Assembly (NCBI GenBank): GCA_040360365.1
Contig: CP136412.1
From: Arcanobacterium_A hippocoleae_A
GTDB lineage: Bacteria > Actinomycetota > Actinomycetes > Actinomycetales > Actinomycetaceae
DNA length: 64,000 nucleotides
Reading direction: 5' to 3' (one strand)
Position numbers and translations under genes: made by a program. The notes beneath the pieces are model-generated. The model did not search any database, was not told the DNA's origin, and saw nothing but the letters and a program-made list of their open reading frames with translations. Positions 10,575-20,754 of this stretch are shown here, piece by piece. Numbering within the stretch: the first letter of the stretch is position 1; each line of letters begins with the position of its first letter.

Positions 10575-12134
10575 ATGCAATCAGCAACAGCAGCCGTACC
10601 GTGGCTGTCAATCTTAGTTCTTCTCCCATTAGCGGGCGCACTCCTGCTCGCGTTGGTGAAGTCATTTGCGAAAGTGGCGAAGTCCGTCGCTCTTGCGCTT
10701 TCAGTTTTTATCTTCGTGCTTTATCTCACCGCACTGTATAGTGACTTTCAAATTGCGGATGCCGGCACGGTACAGTTAGCGGAAACTCATTCGTGGATTC
10801 CGCAGCTTGGCGTGTCACTTGCATGGGGAGTTAACGGAATGGGTGCGGTGATGATTGCACTCGCAACTTTCCTTGTTCCGCTTGTGATTCTCGCTTCTTG
10901 GGACGAATTCGACGGGGAAAATTCCCGCGGATACTTTGGCTGGATTCTGTTCCTTGAAGCAATTATGATTGGGCTTTTTGCTGCTCGGGATCTTTTCTTG
11001 TTCTATATCCTGTTTGAAGTGATGATCGTGCCGATGTACTTCCTTATTGGGCGTTACGGCGGTTCGGAACGGAAGAGCGCCGCGATGAAGTTCTTGCTTT
11101 ACTCGCTGCTCGGCGGGCTGATTATGCTCGTTGGTGTAATTGCTGTCTATCTTTACGGGCCTGGCGGTCCCGGCGGTTACAGCATTGATTTGCTTGCTGA
11201 AGGTCTGCAGATTCCGGCCGGAGCGCAAATGTGGATTTTCCTTTCATTCTTTATCGCGTTCGCAATTAAAGCTCCGATGTGGCCGGTGCACACCTGGCTT
11301 CCGGATACTGCACAGGAAGCTCCCGCCGGCACGTCTACTTTGCTTGTGGGCGTGCTTGATAAACTCGGTACTTACGGAATGATTGCAATTTGTCTGCCGC
11401 TTTTCCCGCAAGCTGCGCAGGATGCTGCACCGGTGATTATGGTATTTGCAATCATCTCAATTCTTTGGGGTGCGCTGATGGCGATTAGTTCCGATAACCT
11501 TTATCGTCTTGTCGCATATACTTCAGTGTCGCATTTCGGTTTCATGGTGATGGGGATTTTCTCCGGATCGGCGATTGCAATGTCGGGAGCGATTCTCTAC
11601 ATGGCAGCACATGGCGTGGGAACAGCAGGATTGTTTTTCATCGTCCGCTTCCTTGAGCTTCGCGGCGGTTCGCCGCTGATTTCCCGTTATGGCGGTTGGC
11701 AGCGGGTAACTCCAGTGCTTGCCGGAGTATTTTTCATGGTCGGATTGGCAACAATCGCGCTTCCTGGTCTTTCCGGATTTGTTCCGGAATATCTGGTGTT
11801 GATGGGAACATATTCAGTTGCTCCGGCGGCTGCAGTTTTTGCAGTAATTGGTGTGGTGCTTGCGGCTGTATATATTTTGCTTCCGTATCAGCGGGTGTTT
11901 ACCGGTCCTAAACCGGCAGAAGCAGCAGCAGACTTGAACGGTGTTGAAAAAACGGTAATGGGTGTATTGCTTGCGGCAATGCTTTTCTTAGGGTTCTATC
12001 CGGCGCCAGTGCTGAATGCAGTGAATCCGGTTGCGGAGAGTACTGTTAATATTCAGGAGACAGCAGCGGAAGCTTCGAATACCGGCAGCACTGCCGAGAA
12101 TGCTGCAGAGACGATTGAAGGGAGCGAAAAGTGA
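10575..12134 (+). CDS. nuoM: NADH-quinone oxidoreductase subunit M
   Basis: This antiporter-like proton-pumping membrane subunit of complex I has 519 residues. Its blocks include LFYILFEVMIVPMYFLIG, AFAIKAPMWPVHTWLPDTAQ, VGVLDKLGTYGMI and AYTSVSHFGFMVMGIFS, carrying the usual pump residues. ATG 10575 has a good purine-rich GGGAGGG site. The C-terminal ~40 residues are acidic and Ala/Glu rich, an unremarkable tail. It ends in a GTGA overlap with nuoN, so translation is probably coupled. Confidence 0.96.
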   Translation: MQSATAAVPWLSILVLLPLAGALLLALVKSFAKVAKSVALALSVFIFVLYLTALYSDFQIADAGTVQLAETHSWIPQLGVSLAWGVNGMGAVMIALATFLVPLVILASWDEFDGENSRGYFGWILFLEAIMIGLFAARDLFLFYILFEVMIVPMYFLIGRYGGSERKSAAMKFLLYSLLGGLIMLVGVIAVYLYGPGGPGGYSIDLLAEGLQIPAGAQMWIFLSFFIAFAIKAPMWPVHTWLPDTAQEAPAGTSTLLVGVLDKLGTYGMIAICLPLFPQAAQDAAPVIMVFAIISILWGALMAISSDNLYRLVAYTSVSHFGFMVMGIFSGSAIAMSGAILYMAAHGVGTAGLFFIVRFLELRGGSPLISRYGGWQRVTPVLAGVFFMVGLATIALPGLSGFVPEYLVLMGTYSVAPAAAVFAVIGVVLAAVYILLPYQRVFTGPKPAEAAADLNGVEKTVMGVLLAAMLFLGFYPAPVLNAVNPVAESTVNIQETAAEASNTGSTAENAAETIEGSEK

Positions 12135-13738
12135 ATTTCACGCAAATAACATGGGAGCCGCTTTTACCGCTTTTAGTAGTTTTCGGCGGGGCAGTAATCG
12201 GGACCTTATTTGAATCCTTTATTCCGCGTAAAATTCGCCGCCCATGGCAAGTGATTTTTTCGCTGATTGTCTTGTTATGCGCTTTTGTGGCGGTAGTTTG
12301 GCGTTGGAGTCTTGCGCATGGCGAGCAAGGAATTAACACCACTCCTTTGTCGTTTGTTCAAGGTCAGGGCGGGATTACTGGAGTTTCGTTTGTTGAAGAT
12401 GCGTTCACGCTTCTTGGACAGGGCACGATTTTGCTGATTGCTTTCCTCTCATTTCTGGTGATTGCTGATCGGAGTGAAACTCATGAAGGGGCGTTTGCGG
12501 CTTCCGCAGCAACCCAGCCGGGAACGTTAGCGGAGCGCAAGTATATTGCGGCTCGCTATGAGCAAAGCGAAATTTTCCCGCTTGCGCTTTTTGCAACCGG
12601 CGGAATGATGGCTTTTGTTGCTGCATTTGATTTGCTTTCGCTGTTTATTGCGCTTGAAGTTTTGTCGCTTCCGCTCTATGTGCTCTGTGCGACGGCTCGC
12701 CGGCGGCGGTTGCTTTCGCAGGAAGCTGCTTTGAAGTATTTCCTCCTCGGTGCATTTTCTTCTGCGATTTATCTGATGGGTGCAGCTTTTGTTTATGGTG
12801 CAACAGGTTCACTTGGTTTCTCGGAAATTGTAAATCTCGCGATGATGCAAGGAGCCGGAAAACAGCTGCTCACTATTGGTGCGGTAATGGTAACGATTGG
12901 TTTGCTTTTCAAAGTTGCTGCGGTACCGTTCCACGCTTGGACCCCTGATGTTTACCAGGGCGCCCCAACTCCAATTACTGGTTTTATGGCTGCAGCGACG
13001 AAAGCGGCTGCTTTTATCGCTTTGATTCGGGTTTGCGTATATATTGCCGGCCCGGTCGAAGTAAATATGCGCCTGTTCTTGTGGATTGTGATTATTGCGA
13101 CGATTCTCGTCGGTACAGTTTCCGGTTTAGTACAAAATAATGTGAAACGTTTGCTTGCCTATTCTTCAATTGCGCACGCCGGGTTTGTATTGATTGCCAT
13201 TAGCGCCATCCAGCTCACAACAATGACAGTAGAAACATATGTCGGAACAATTTCTGCGATAATTTTCTATCTGATTGCTTATGGAACGGCGACGGTTGGT
13301 GTTTTTGCAATTGTGACACTTGTGCGGGAGCAAGATGCGGCCGGAAATATTCTTGGCGAAGCGGCTGACCTTTCATATTGGGCTGGTTTAGGTAAGCGCA
13401 GTCCGCTGCTGGCTGCAGCGATGACGGTTTTCCTGCTTTCGTTTGCCGGGATTCCGCTGACAGCAGGTTTTATTGGGAAATTTGAAGTGTTCAAAGCCGG
13501 GATTATGGGCGGATCGGTAATCTTAGTTGTGATTGCGGTTCTCGCTTCGGCTGCAACGGCTTTCTTCTATTTCCGGATGATTCAGCTAATGTTTTTCCAG
13601 GAGCCGGCTGCCGGCACTGCAGTGATTCGTTCCGAAGGTTTTGTAATTTCCGCAATCGTGATCGCTTTCATTCTCACTCTTGTGCTCGGGTTATTCCCTG
13701 ATACCGTGCTTTCATTGATTCAAGGATCGTTTGCGTGA
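12131..13738 (+). CDS. nuoN: NADH-quinone oxidoreductase subunit N
   Basis: This is the third antiporter-like subunit of complex I, 535 residues with the GTG start at 12131 inside the nuoM stop. Diagnostic blocks are FIALEVLSLPLYVLC, EAALKYFLLGAFSSAIYLMG, KVAAVPFHAWTPDVYQGAPT and RLLAYSSIAHAGFVLIA. A hydrophilic insert of about 40 residues follows helix 3 (RSETHEGAFAASAATQPG), which I have not tried to interpret. It ends in a GTGA overlap with the polyprenyl synthase gene, so the next enzyme belongs to the same transcript. Confidence 0.96.
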   Translation: MNFTQITWEPLLPLLVVFGGAVIGTLFESFIPRKIRRPWQVIFSLIVLLCAFVAVVWRWSLAHGEQGINTTPLSFVQGQGGITGVSFVEDAFTLLGQGTILLIAFLSFLVIADRSETHEGAFAASAATQPGTLAERKYIAARYEQSEIFPLALFATGGMMAFVAAFDLLSLFIALEVLSLPLYVLCATARRRRLLSQEAALKYFLLGAFSSAIYLMGAAFVYGATGSLGFSEIVNLAMMQGAGKQLLTIGAVMVTIGLLFKVAAVPFHAWTPDVYQGAPTPITGFMAAATKAAAFIALIRVCVYIAGPVEVNMRLFLWIVIIATILVGTVSGLVQNNVKRLLAYSSIAHAGFVLIAISAIQLTTMTVETYVGTISAIIFYLIAYGTATVGVFAIVTLVREQDAAGNILGEAADLSYWAGLGKRSPLLAAAMTVFLLSFAGIPLTAGFIGKFEVFKAGIMGGSVILVVIAVLASAATAFFYFRMIQLMFFQEPAAGTAVIRSEGFVISAIVIAFILTLVLGLFPDTVLSLIQGSFA

Positions 13739-14746
13739 GTTTTATAGATACAATTTTTCCAGAACATCCTGAACTGGCTGCGCAGATTACAGCTCAAATG
13801 GAAGCTGTGGAAGCGCAGCTGGCGCAGGTTGTGAGCGGCAGTGACGCATTTACCGACAATGTTACGGCGCATCTGGCCCTTGCTGGAGGGAAACGTTTAC
13901 GGCCGCTGCTCTGTTTTATGGCGGCACAGCTTGGTCCGAATCCGAATGATTCACGAGTGCTTGATGCGGCGCTTTCGGTAGAGCTTACACATTTGGCTTC
14001 GCTTTACCATGATGATGTGATGGATGAGGCGCCGCTTCGGCGGGTGTGCCGACAGCACAGCGGCTGTATGGGAATTCGGCCGCAATTATGGCTGGAGATG
14101 TGCTTTTTCCCGTGCATCTGCAACGATACTTCGCGTTGGTCTTGACGCGGTGGAAGCACATGTGAAAGCGTTTGAGCGGCTGTGCATTGGGCAGCTGCGT
14201 GAGACTGCCGGTGTGCAGGATGGGGCGGATCCGATTGCGCACTATTTAGATGTCCTTTCCGGAAAAACCGGATCTTTGATTGCGCTCTCTGCCTGGCATG
14301 GCGTAACCGCTGCCGGCGGATCGCAGGAGGATGCACGCGATCTTGCCGAATATGGAGAACGTGTGGGGGTGGCATTCCAGTTAGCTGATGATGTGATTGA
14401 TTTGATTTCAGATTCTGCGCTGACCGGAAAAACTCCGGGTACTGATTTGCTGGAAAATGTTGCGACAATGCCAACTTTGCTGCTGCGTAAACATCAGCAG
14501 GAAGGCACGCTTGACCAGGACGGAAAAAATATTCTTGAACTGCTCGATAGCGGTGAAATTAGTGCAGCGGATAATCTGAATCTTGTATTAGATCAGCTTC
14601 GTTCCCATGCCGTAGTGGCGGAAACGAAACAGTTAGCAGCGCAGTGGGCTGATGATGCGCTCAGTTATCTTGCACGTTTGCCGGAAGGTGCAGTGAAAGA
14701 TGCTTTTTCCGGGTTTGCTCATGCGATGGTGCAGCGGATGGCATAG
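13735..14746 (+). CDS. Polyprenyl diphosphate synthase (two frameshifts)
   Basis: This is a trans-isoprenyl diphosphate synthase of the IspA/IspB family. Placed as the last gene of the nuo operon, it most likely makes the menaquinone side chain. GGKRLRPLL and the first Asp-rich motif HDDVMDEAPLRR are present; the second Asp-rich motif is FQLADDVIDL. Between them the frame is lost twice. Restoring one G at 14042-14044 and one T at 14104-14108 gives RRGVPTAQRLYGNSAAI, then AGDVLFSRASATILRVG, the expected family sequence. The corrected length is about 337 residues. The chain length of the product cannot be read with confidence. Confidence 0.9.
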
Positions 14747-15102
14747 TTTCTGCTTGGATAGTGGTTTTGGATAGTTAATGCGCAGATAACTTTGCGGAAT
14801 TTGTATTGACTGCCCAAACTGATATCTCTCAGTTGCTGATACTGATTGTCTCGTCATAAGTGGAATCCGGATTGAAAAAGAATCTGCGGGAGTTACGAAA
14901 AGGCACTTTGGTTAGATTCCGTTCACCACTGGGTGAAGAAGTTCAAAATTAACTCATTCTTGCTTTAGAATGAGCCAGAAGTCTGAAAAAAATAGCACAA
15001 AGGTGTTTGCTGCGAACGGCCGCCGGTATTTATGTGAAAATCTTTGCCGTCGGTATTTAAAACATGCAAGCGCCTCGGAACGAAGCTTTTCAAGGAGATA
15101 AT
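14747..15102. other. Intergenic region upstream of secA
   Basis: This stretch of 356 bases has no convincing gene. It contains the perfect 8-bp inverted repeat at 14953-14974 and presumably the secA promoter. I could not pick out a clear -35/-10 pair. Confidence 0.6.
14953..14974 (+). promoter_or_regulatory. Hairpin upstream of secA
   Basis: CTCATTCT is followed by a 6-base loop and AGAATGAG, a perfect 8-bp stem. No T-run follows on the + strand, so it is not a standard intrinsic terminator for nuo. It lies about 130 bases ahead of the secA start and could act in the secA leader. Confidence 0.4.
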
Positions 15103-17919
15103 GTGCGCAACATTTTGAACCGCGTTCTTCGTGCAGGCGAAGGCCGCACCCTAAAGAAATTGCAGCGAATCACGGAGCAGGTAAATCTCCTTGAGCCTGA
15201 GATGAAAGCGCTTAGCGACGAAGATTTGCGTGCACTCACTACTGAGTTTCGGAAGCGCTACACCGATGGGGAAAGTCTTGACGACTTGCTTCCGGAAGCG
15301 TTTGCCGCAGTACGTGAGGCATCTTGGCGCACTCTTGGGCAGCGGCACTATGATGTGCAGATTATGGGCGGAGCAGCGCTGCATTTAGGGAATATTGCCG
15401 AAATGAAGACGGGTGAAGGAAAGACGCTCGTCGCTACTCTTGCTGCATATCTCAACGCACTTCCAGGACGCGGCGTACATGTAGTGACAGTCAATGACTA
15501 TCTCGCTTCCTATCAGTCCGAGCTAATGGGGCGAGTTTACCGGTTCCTGGGAATGACAACCGGCTGTATTACCGACGGGCTTACTCCGGAACAGCGGCGG
15601 CACGAATACGCCTGTGATATTACCTATGGTACGAATAATCAGTTCGGTTTCGATTATTTGCGCGATAACATGTCAAACGATGTTTCCGGGCTTGTCCAGC
15701 GCGAATACTATTTTGCAATCGTGGATGAGGTTGATTCGATTCTTATCGACGAAGCACGGACTCCGCTGATTATCTCCGGTCCGGCTGAAGGAGATGCGAA
15801 TAAGTGGTATCAGGCATTCTCTGAAGCAGTGCTGCAGATGAAACGCAATATTGATTACGAAGTTGATGAAAAGAAGCGGACCGTCGGTGTACTTGCTCCG
15901 GGTATCGATAAGATTGAGGATTATCTCGGTATCGACAATCTGTATGAATCAGTAAATACGCCGCTGATTGGCTATTTAAATAATGCGATTAAAGCAAAAG
16001 AGCTTTTTACCCGCGATAAGGACTATATCGTCGCCGACGGCGAAGTGTTGATTGTGGATGAACATACTGGCCGTGTGCTTCCGGGAAGACGCTACAACGA
16101 AGGGATGCACCAGGCGATTGAAGCGAAAGAACATGTGGAAGTAAAAGCCGAGAATCAGACTCTTGCCACGATTACTTTGCAGAACTACTTCCGGATGTAC
16201 GACAAGCTTTCCGGAATGACGGGTACAGCAGAAACAGAAGCTGAGGAATTTGCTTCCACATATGATATCGGCGTAATTCCGATTCCAACAAACCGGCCAA
16301 TGATTCGTGTTGATCAGACAGATTTGGTGTATCCAACGGATGCTGGGAAATTCCGGGCAATTGTCGCCGATATTAAAGAGCGCCATCTGAAAGGGCAGCC
16401 GGTACTGGTCGGTACCGCTTCTGTGGAAAATTCAGAGCGGCTTTCCGAAATGCTGCGGAAAGCTCATGTTCCGCATGAAGTTTTGAATGCGAAGCAGCAT
16501 AAGCGGGAAGCTGCAGTGGTGGCAATGGCTGGACGAAAAGGTGCAGTTACTGTTGCGACGAATATGGCTGGGCGCGGTACTGATATTATGCTTGGCGGAA
16601 ATGCTGAGCATATTGCGCTGGCAATGATGGAAAAGCTTGGTTTGGATCCGCAGGAAAATTCTGAAGAGTATGAAGCACGTTGGCCGGAAGTGCTTGAACA
16701 AGCAAAAACGACCGTAAAAACGGAGCATGATGAGGTTACCGCGCTGGGAGGTCTGTACGTACTCGGATCGGAGCGGCACGAATCCCGCCGTATTGATAAC
16801 CAGTTACGCGGGCGTTCAGGGCGGCAAGGCGATCCGGGTGAATCCAGATTCTATCTTTCCCTTGACGACGATTTGCTTCGTCTTTTTGCAAGTAATCGAG
16901 CAATTCAGCCATTCCGCAATGGGCCGGAAGATGAAGTTCTCGATTTTAAGCTGCTTTCACGGGTGATTCAGCGGGCACAGGCGGCAATCGAGGCTCGCAA
17001 TGCGGAAATGCGGAAGAACGTGTTGAAATATGATGACGTGATGAATGAGCAGCGGACCGTGGTTTATGAGGAACGGAGAAGAATTCTCGACGGTGAAGAT
17101 CTTGAATCGCAGATTCAGTCTTTTATTGACTTTACTGTGGAAGATGTAGTGCGGGCTGAGACGCAGAGTGCTGCCGAAGACTGGAATCTTGATTCGCTAT
17201 GGAACACAATGCGTTCTTACTATAATCCGTCATTTACACCAGCTGAATTGCTGGAAGCGCATGGAGGCGTGCAGCGTAATCTGAGCCGAAGTGAAGTTCT
17301 TGACGAGATGAAAACGGATGCGCACGAGATTTATGCCGATCGTGAGGAAGAGCTTGGTGCGGAAACTATGCGTTCAGTAGAACGCCAGGTATTGCTCAAT
17401 GTGCTTGACCGAAAGTGGCGCGAACACTTGTATGAGATGGATTATCTGAAAGAAGGTATTGGTCTGCGTGCAATGGCGCAGCGGAACCCGCTTGTGGAGT
17501 ATAAGCAGGAGGGTTACGAAATGTTCCAATCGATGAACGATGCGATTCGTTCTGAAACAGTGCAGTTCCTCTTTAATTTTGAGCTGCCTTCAGAGCGGGA
17601 AGCGCGGTTAGCGCAAGAAGCGGCTGCTGCGAATCATGCTGCAATCCAGGCAAAATCACAGGCGCAAGCACAGGCTGCGCTGACGGCAGGCGCCCCGAGC
17701 AAGACAGCTTCACAGATGGCTCGGGAAATGCTTGGAGTGAAAAATACAGACCGCAGTCCGCAAATGCAGTATTCTTCCAGTGCAAATCAAAATAGTTCCG
17801 ATTCGGGAAAGAATGCATTTGGGGTGAGTACCGCGAAAAATAGTGGCAGTGACGCTTCTTCCCAGCCGATGAATCGCGAGCAGCGCCGGGCAGCAAAGCG
17901 TAACGCACGGAGAAATTGA
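15103..17919 (+). CDS. secA: Protein translocase ATPase SecA
   Basis: This is the preprotein translocase motor that drives Sec export through SecYEG at the membrane. It is intact at about 938 residues. Visible are Walker A (MKTGEGKTLVATLA), DEVDSILIDEARTPLI (DEAD-type Walker B), GMTGTAETEAEEF, NMAGRGTDIMLGG and LRGRSGRQGDPGESRFYLS. I prefer GTG 15103, with AAGGAG five bases upstream and the family N-terminus MRNILNRVLRAGEG, over the in-frame ATG at 15064. The tail is basic and Ala/Gln rich (NREQRRAAKRN) and lacks the C-terminal zinc-binding cysteines, as in other actinobacterial SecA1. Confidence 0.97.
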   Translation: MRNILNRVLRAGEGRTLKKLQRITEQVNLLEPEMKALSDEDLRALTTEFRKRYTDGESLDDLLPEAFAAVREASWRTLGQRHYDVQIMGGAALHLGNIAEMKTGEGKTLVATLAAYLNALPGRGVHVVTVNDYLASYQSELMGRVYRFLGMTTGCITDGLTPEQRRHEYACDITYGTNNQFGFDYLRDNMSNDVSGLVQREYYFAIVDEVDSILIDEARTPLIISGPAEGDANKWYQAFSEAVLQMKRNIDYEVDEKKRTVGVLAPGIDKIEDYLGIDNLYESVNTPLIGYLNNAIKAKELFTRDKDYIVADGEVLIVDEHTGRVLPGRRYNEGMHQAIEAKEHVEVKAENQTLATITLQNYFRMYDKLSGMTGTAETEAEEFASTYDIGVIPIPTNRPMIRVDQTDLVYPTDAGKFRAIVADIKERHLKGQPVLVGTASVENSERLSEMLRKAHVPHEVLNAKQHKREAAVVAMAGRKGAVTVATNMAGRGTDIMLGGNAEHIALAMMEKLGLDPQENSEEYEARWPEVLEQAKTTVKTEHDEVTALGGLYVLGSERHESRRIDNQLRGRSGRQGDPGESRFYLSLDDDLLRLFASNRAIQPFRNGPEDEVLDFKLLSRVIQRAQAAIEARNAEMRKNVLKYDDVMNEQRTVVYEERRRILDGEDLESQIQSFIDFTVEDVVRAETQSAAEDWNLDSLWNTMRSYYNPSFTPAELLEAHGGVQRNLSRSEVLDEMKTDAHEIYADREEELGAETMRSVERQVLLNVLDRKWREHLYEMDYLKEGIGLRAMAQRNPLVEYKQEGYEMFQSMNDAIRSETVQFLFNFELPSEREARLAQEAAAANHAAIQAKSQAQAQAALTAGAPSKTASQMAREMLGVKNTDRSPQMQYSSSANQNSSDSGKNAFGVSTAKNSGSDASSQPMNREQRRAAKRNARRN

Positions 17920-17939
17920 TAATTTAAGGCATTAGCAGG

Positions 17940-17994
17940 ATATGGATTCGGCTCGGGAAACTCTTATTTCAGAGTTCCTGAGCCGAATTCATAT
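17940..17994. terminator. Long hairpin after secA
   Basis: A roughly 24-bp imperfect inverted repeat (ATATGgATTCGGCTC pairs with GAGCCGAATTCATAT, plus the GGAA/TTCC and CTCT/AGAG extension) lies 20 bases after the secA stop. The mismatches are G-U compatible. No clear T-tract follows on +. It separates secA from the convergent SpoIIM-like gene, so it may terminate both directions. Confidence 0.65.
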
Positions 17995-18098
17995 CAGCTG
18001 CAGAATGGCTTGCCGTGGAATTCGTACTGAATAATTACCGGAAGCTGTTTTCACTGCAAGCAATCATGACTGCAAAAACTGAAAGCTTATCGGGAGGT

Positions 18099-19089
18099 TT
18101 AAGCATATTCGACAGTCCAGCCGATTTCGGAAACTGTTTCCCGGAGGCTGCTTTCCTGTTTTGCGGCTTTGCGTCCAAAATACATAAACCAAAAGACGAC
18201 GGCGGCAAAAGCTAATGTTCCAATGAAAATTTTTCCTGGCCACGGCAGATTGGCAGGTGTAATGAATCCTTCAATTAGTCCGGAAATGAGCAGGATAAAA
18301 ACTAATCCGATACCGACCAGTGCCGTGTATTTTCCTTCTGCTGCAAGCGCGCGGGTGCGCGGCATATTTTTGGGCGCACCCATGCCCAGAAAAGCCGCAT
18401 TCCAGCTGCTCCGGCAATAAAAATTGCAAAAAGTTCAAGCTGCCCATGCGGACCAATTAGCTGGAAAAATTCTCCGAGCATATCACGGGAGGAAAGAACG
18501 GCTGCGGCTTGCCCGACACTTACTGAATTTGACCAGAGGACGTATAACGGGAAGATACCTGTTACTCCGCTTGCCACGCATTGCAGTGCAATCCAAGCAT
18601 TATTTGTCCATACTAACACTGTGAAATCAGCGTGGGTATATTCAGAGTAGTAAGCTTCAAAAGCGACTTTGGCATAGTGGTCGAGCTGTTCCGGGGATCC
18701 AAGTGCGGCGATAAGATTTGGGTTAAGAATATGTGACATAAGCACTGCGATAAAGACGCTGATACACAGCAGTGTGGAAGTGAGCGACCACCAGCGGATT
18801 CGGTAAAATGCGTAGGGGAGCGCGGCGAAAAAGAAATGTTTCAGAGCTTCCGGAAGCGATGTCCGTTTGGCAGTGAGTTTTGAACGGGCACGCCCAAGAA
18901 TCGCTGAAAGGCGAAGTATTAGGTCGGGATCTGGGGCATTTGCCCGCAGGTATGCTAAATCTGCAGCGGTGCGCTGGTAGAGCCGGTAAAACTCATCTGC
19001 CTCTTCGCCGCGCAGGCTCCGTTTTTTGCCAGTGAGTCAAGGCGCTTCCAGTCAGCTTTTCTTGATTTTGCAAATGCTAATGAATCCAC
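18099..19089 (-). CDS. SpoIIM-family (stage II sporulation protein M-like) membrane protein (two frameshifts)
   Basis: This integral membrane protein of the SpoIIM/DUF95 type is common in actinobacteria, where it sits next to an RDD gene as it does here (divergent). The corrected product is about 330 residues. The soluble N-terminus reads DWKRLDSLAKKRSLRGEEAD, then ADEFYRLYQRTAADLAYLR and PYAFYRIRWWSL before the first helix, followed by about five membrane segments. One A must be restored at each of two runs (plus-strand T5 at 18367-18371 and T6 at 19022-19027) to join the three pieces. I use GTG 19089, the only start near the family N-terminus; its ribosome site is weak. The exact function is unknown. 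Confidence 0.85.
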
Positions 19090-19228
19090 ATTTCCACTTT
19101 GCCATATTTATCTGGAGAAACGCTACATTTCTGGAAAGAAAACCCGATTGTATCTGAAGTTGTATCTGAAGCAGCTTTCTGATTTTGGCAGCGCTGCTTC
19201 CAAAGCGGAAATGGGATAAACTCAAGGC

Positions 19229-20073
19229 ATGCCGAAGAATTTGAATCACACCCCGCAATTTGCGGCTCAAGGGGCAGCTGCTGATGAGATTGTGACAGGT
19301 GAAGCTGTGGTGCTTGAGCTTCCTGCAGCCACTGCTTTTTCACGAATCGTTTCCGGCGGAATTGATTTCTTGCTTTACATATTATGTTTAATCGGTACGC
19401 TGTATTTAGCTCGCGATTCTTTCAATAACTATACGTTTGCAGTATCTCAGGCGATTATTATTTCGCTTTTGGCTTTCTATATTTGGATTCTCCCAGCAAC
19501 AGTGGTTTCGCTCAGCCGTGGTTCTTCACTTGGAAAGCTGCTTCTCAGGGTGCGGATCGTGCGGTTGGACGGCGGAACGATTACTGCACGGCAAGCTTTT
19601 ATCCGGGCGATGATTGGCATTTTTGAAATCTGGATAACATTGGGCTTTGCGGCAGTAGCTGCAATCTTTTCTTCGAAACGTGCGCAGCGGATCGGAGATA
19701 TGGTTGCCGGCACATATGTGGTTCGCTGGCCGCGGCGTGCATTGCCGGAACCAAAACTGGATATGCCGCCGCAGCTGATCCCGTGGGCGCAGAGTGTGCA
19801 GACTCGTTCAATTCCAGCTGGGCTTCATTTAAATATTGTGAATCATTTTAAGCAGGCAAAAAAACTTACTGTACCGGCGCGTGAAAGTCAGGCAATGATA
19901 CTCGCGGCAGCTGCTGAAAAGTATGTTTCTCCGCCAGCTCCTTGGAGTACGCCGCCGGAAGATTTTTAGCAGCACTGCTGCTGATTCGTTTCGAAATCGA
20001 GAGTGCGAATAATGAACGGGAAATGCAGGTGCAAAAGAAAATTATGCATCGTGTGCAGCAGTTAAAGTTTTGA
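19229..20073 (+). CDS. RDD family membrane protein (frameshifted near 3' end)
   Basis: This RDD-domain membrane protein has the domain at about residues 35-170 with SRIVSGGIDFLLYI (R-x-x-x-G-x-x-D), a short hydrophobic second helix, and SLGKLLLRVRIVRLDGG and RAQRIGDMVAGTYVV in the second half. As written the frame stops at 19969. One T added to the T5 run at 19963-19967 gives PPEDFLAALLLIRFEIESAN and a continuous frame to 20073, matching the longer C-terminal tail usual for actinobacterial members. It is divergent from the SpoIIM-like gene. The transported solute or partner is unknown. Confidence 0.87.
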
Positions 20074-20178
20074 ATCGTTTTGCGTGTTAGCGTTATTTTT
20101 CGCTGCTCTGCCCTGATTTGAAAGCTTGTGAATATTAAATGAAAATCACTGCATTGCGGACAGGGAAAATCGATTCTT

Positions 20179-20622
20179 TCAGTTTTCTTGTCCGCCGTCG
20201 ATAATTTCGAGATTCGGCCTGTTTTCGGAAGTATTTTTCTGATTGCTTGGATGTTCTCCGCGGCGGCGGCGAATAAAATCAGGGCGCACATTCAAATCGG
20301 CGTTTGGGCGCGGAATATCGCGCCGGGCTGGTTTCGGCGCGGGAGCTTCACGCCGCGACGCTTCCCGGATTGCATCAGCAAGAGCTGTAAGATCATCCGT
20401 TGACGGTTCGGCGGGTTGGAATTCGGTTACTAAACGAACTAATTGCCAGCCGACAGGTACGGTTACAGACAGCGCATGATCGGCACAAAAATCGAGCGCA
20501 CCAGGCTGCGGTGTTGGAGAGAGCGGACCGATTACTGCTGTCGCTTGCTTATAGCTGGACGTCATTGTAGCCACTGCCGGTGATTGGCAGCGTGATCTTG
20601 AGCAACGGCGGATATGTCCCAT
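20179..20622 (-). CDS. DUF3499 family protein
   Basis: This 147-residue protein matches the actinobacterial DUF3499 family by its N-terminus: RRCSRSRCQSPAVATM (C-x4-C), then a short beta-rich stretch, DFCADHALSVTVPVGWQLVRL (C-x2-H), so a zinc-ribbon-like fold is likely. The C-terminal half is Arg/Pro rich and probably disordered. In mycobacteria a DUF3499 gene lies beside whiB2/whmD, and that linkage holds here (whiB is 6 kb away in the same block). It is divergent from the zincin-like gene with 132 bases between. Its molecular function is not known. Confidence 0.88.
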   Translation of the reverse strand: MGHIRRCSRSRCQSPAVATMTSSYKQATAVIGPLSPTPQPGALDFCADHALSVTVPVGWQLVRLVTEFQPAEPSTDDLTALADAIREASRREAPAPKPARRDIPRPNADLNVRPDFIRRRRGEHPSNQKNTSENRPNLEIIDGGQEN

Positions 20623-20754
20623 GGAAGTAATCCTATATTCTCGGCATGAATGTTCGCGAATTTTGCTTGCATGATAACCGTTAACATCCTGTTCTCCGGC
20701 TGCATCGGCAAGGCGGAAATTAAAGGCGATACTAGCGTAGGGTAAGGTTAAGAT

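Noticed and set aside
14042..14108. Programmed frameshifting in the polyprenyl synthase gene
   Set aside because: Two separate shifts in one gene without slippery-site plus pseudoknot features, and the same pattern in unrelated genes, fit a sequencing cause better.
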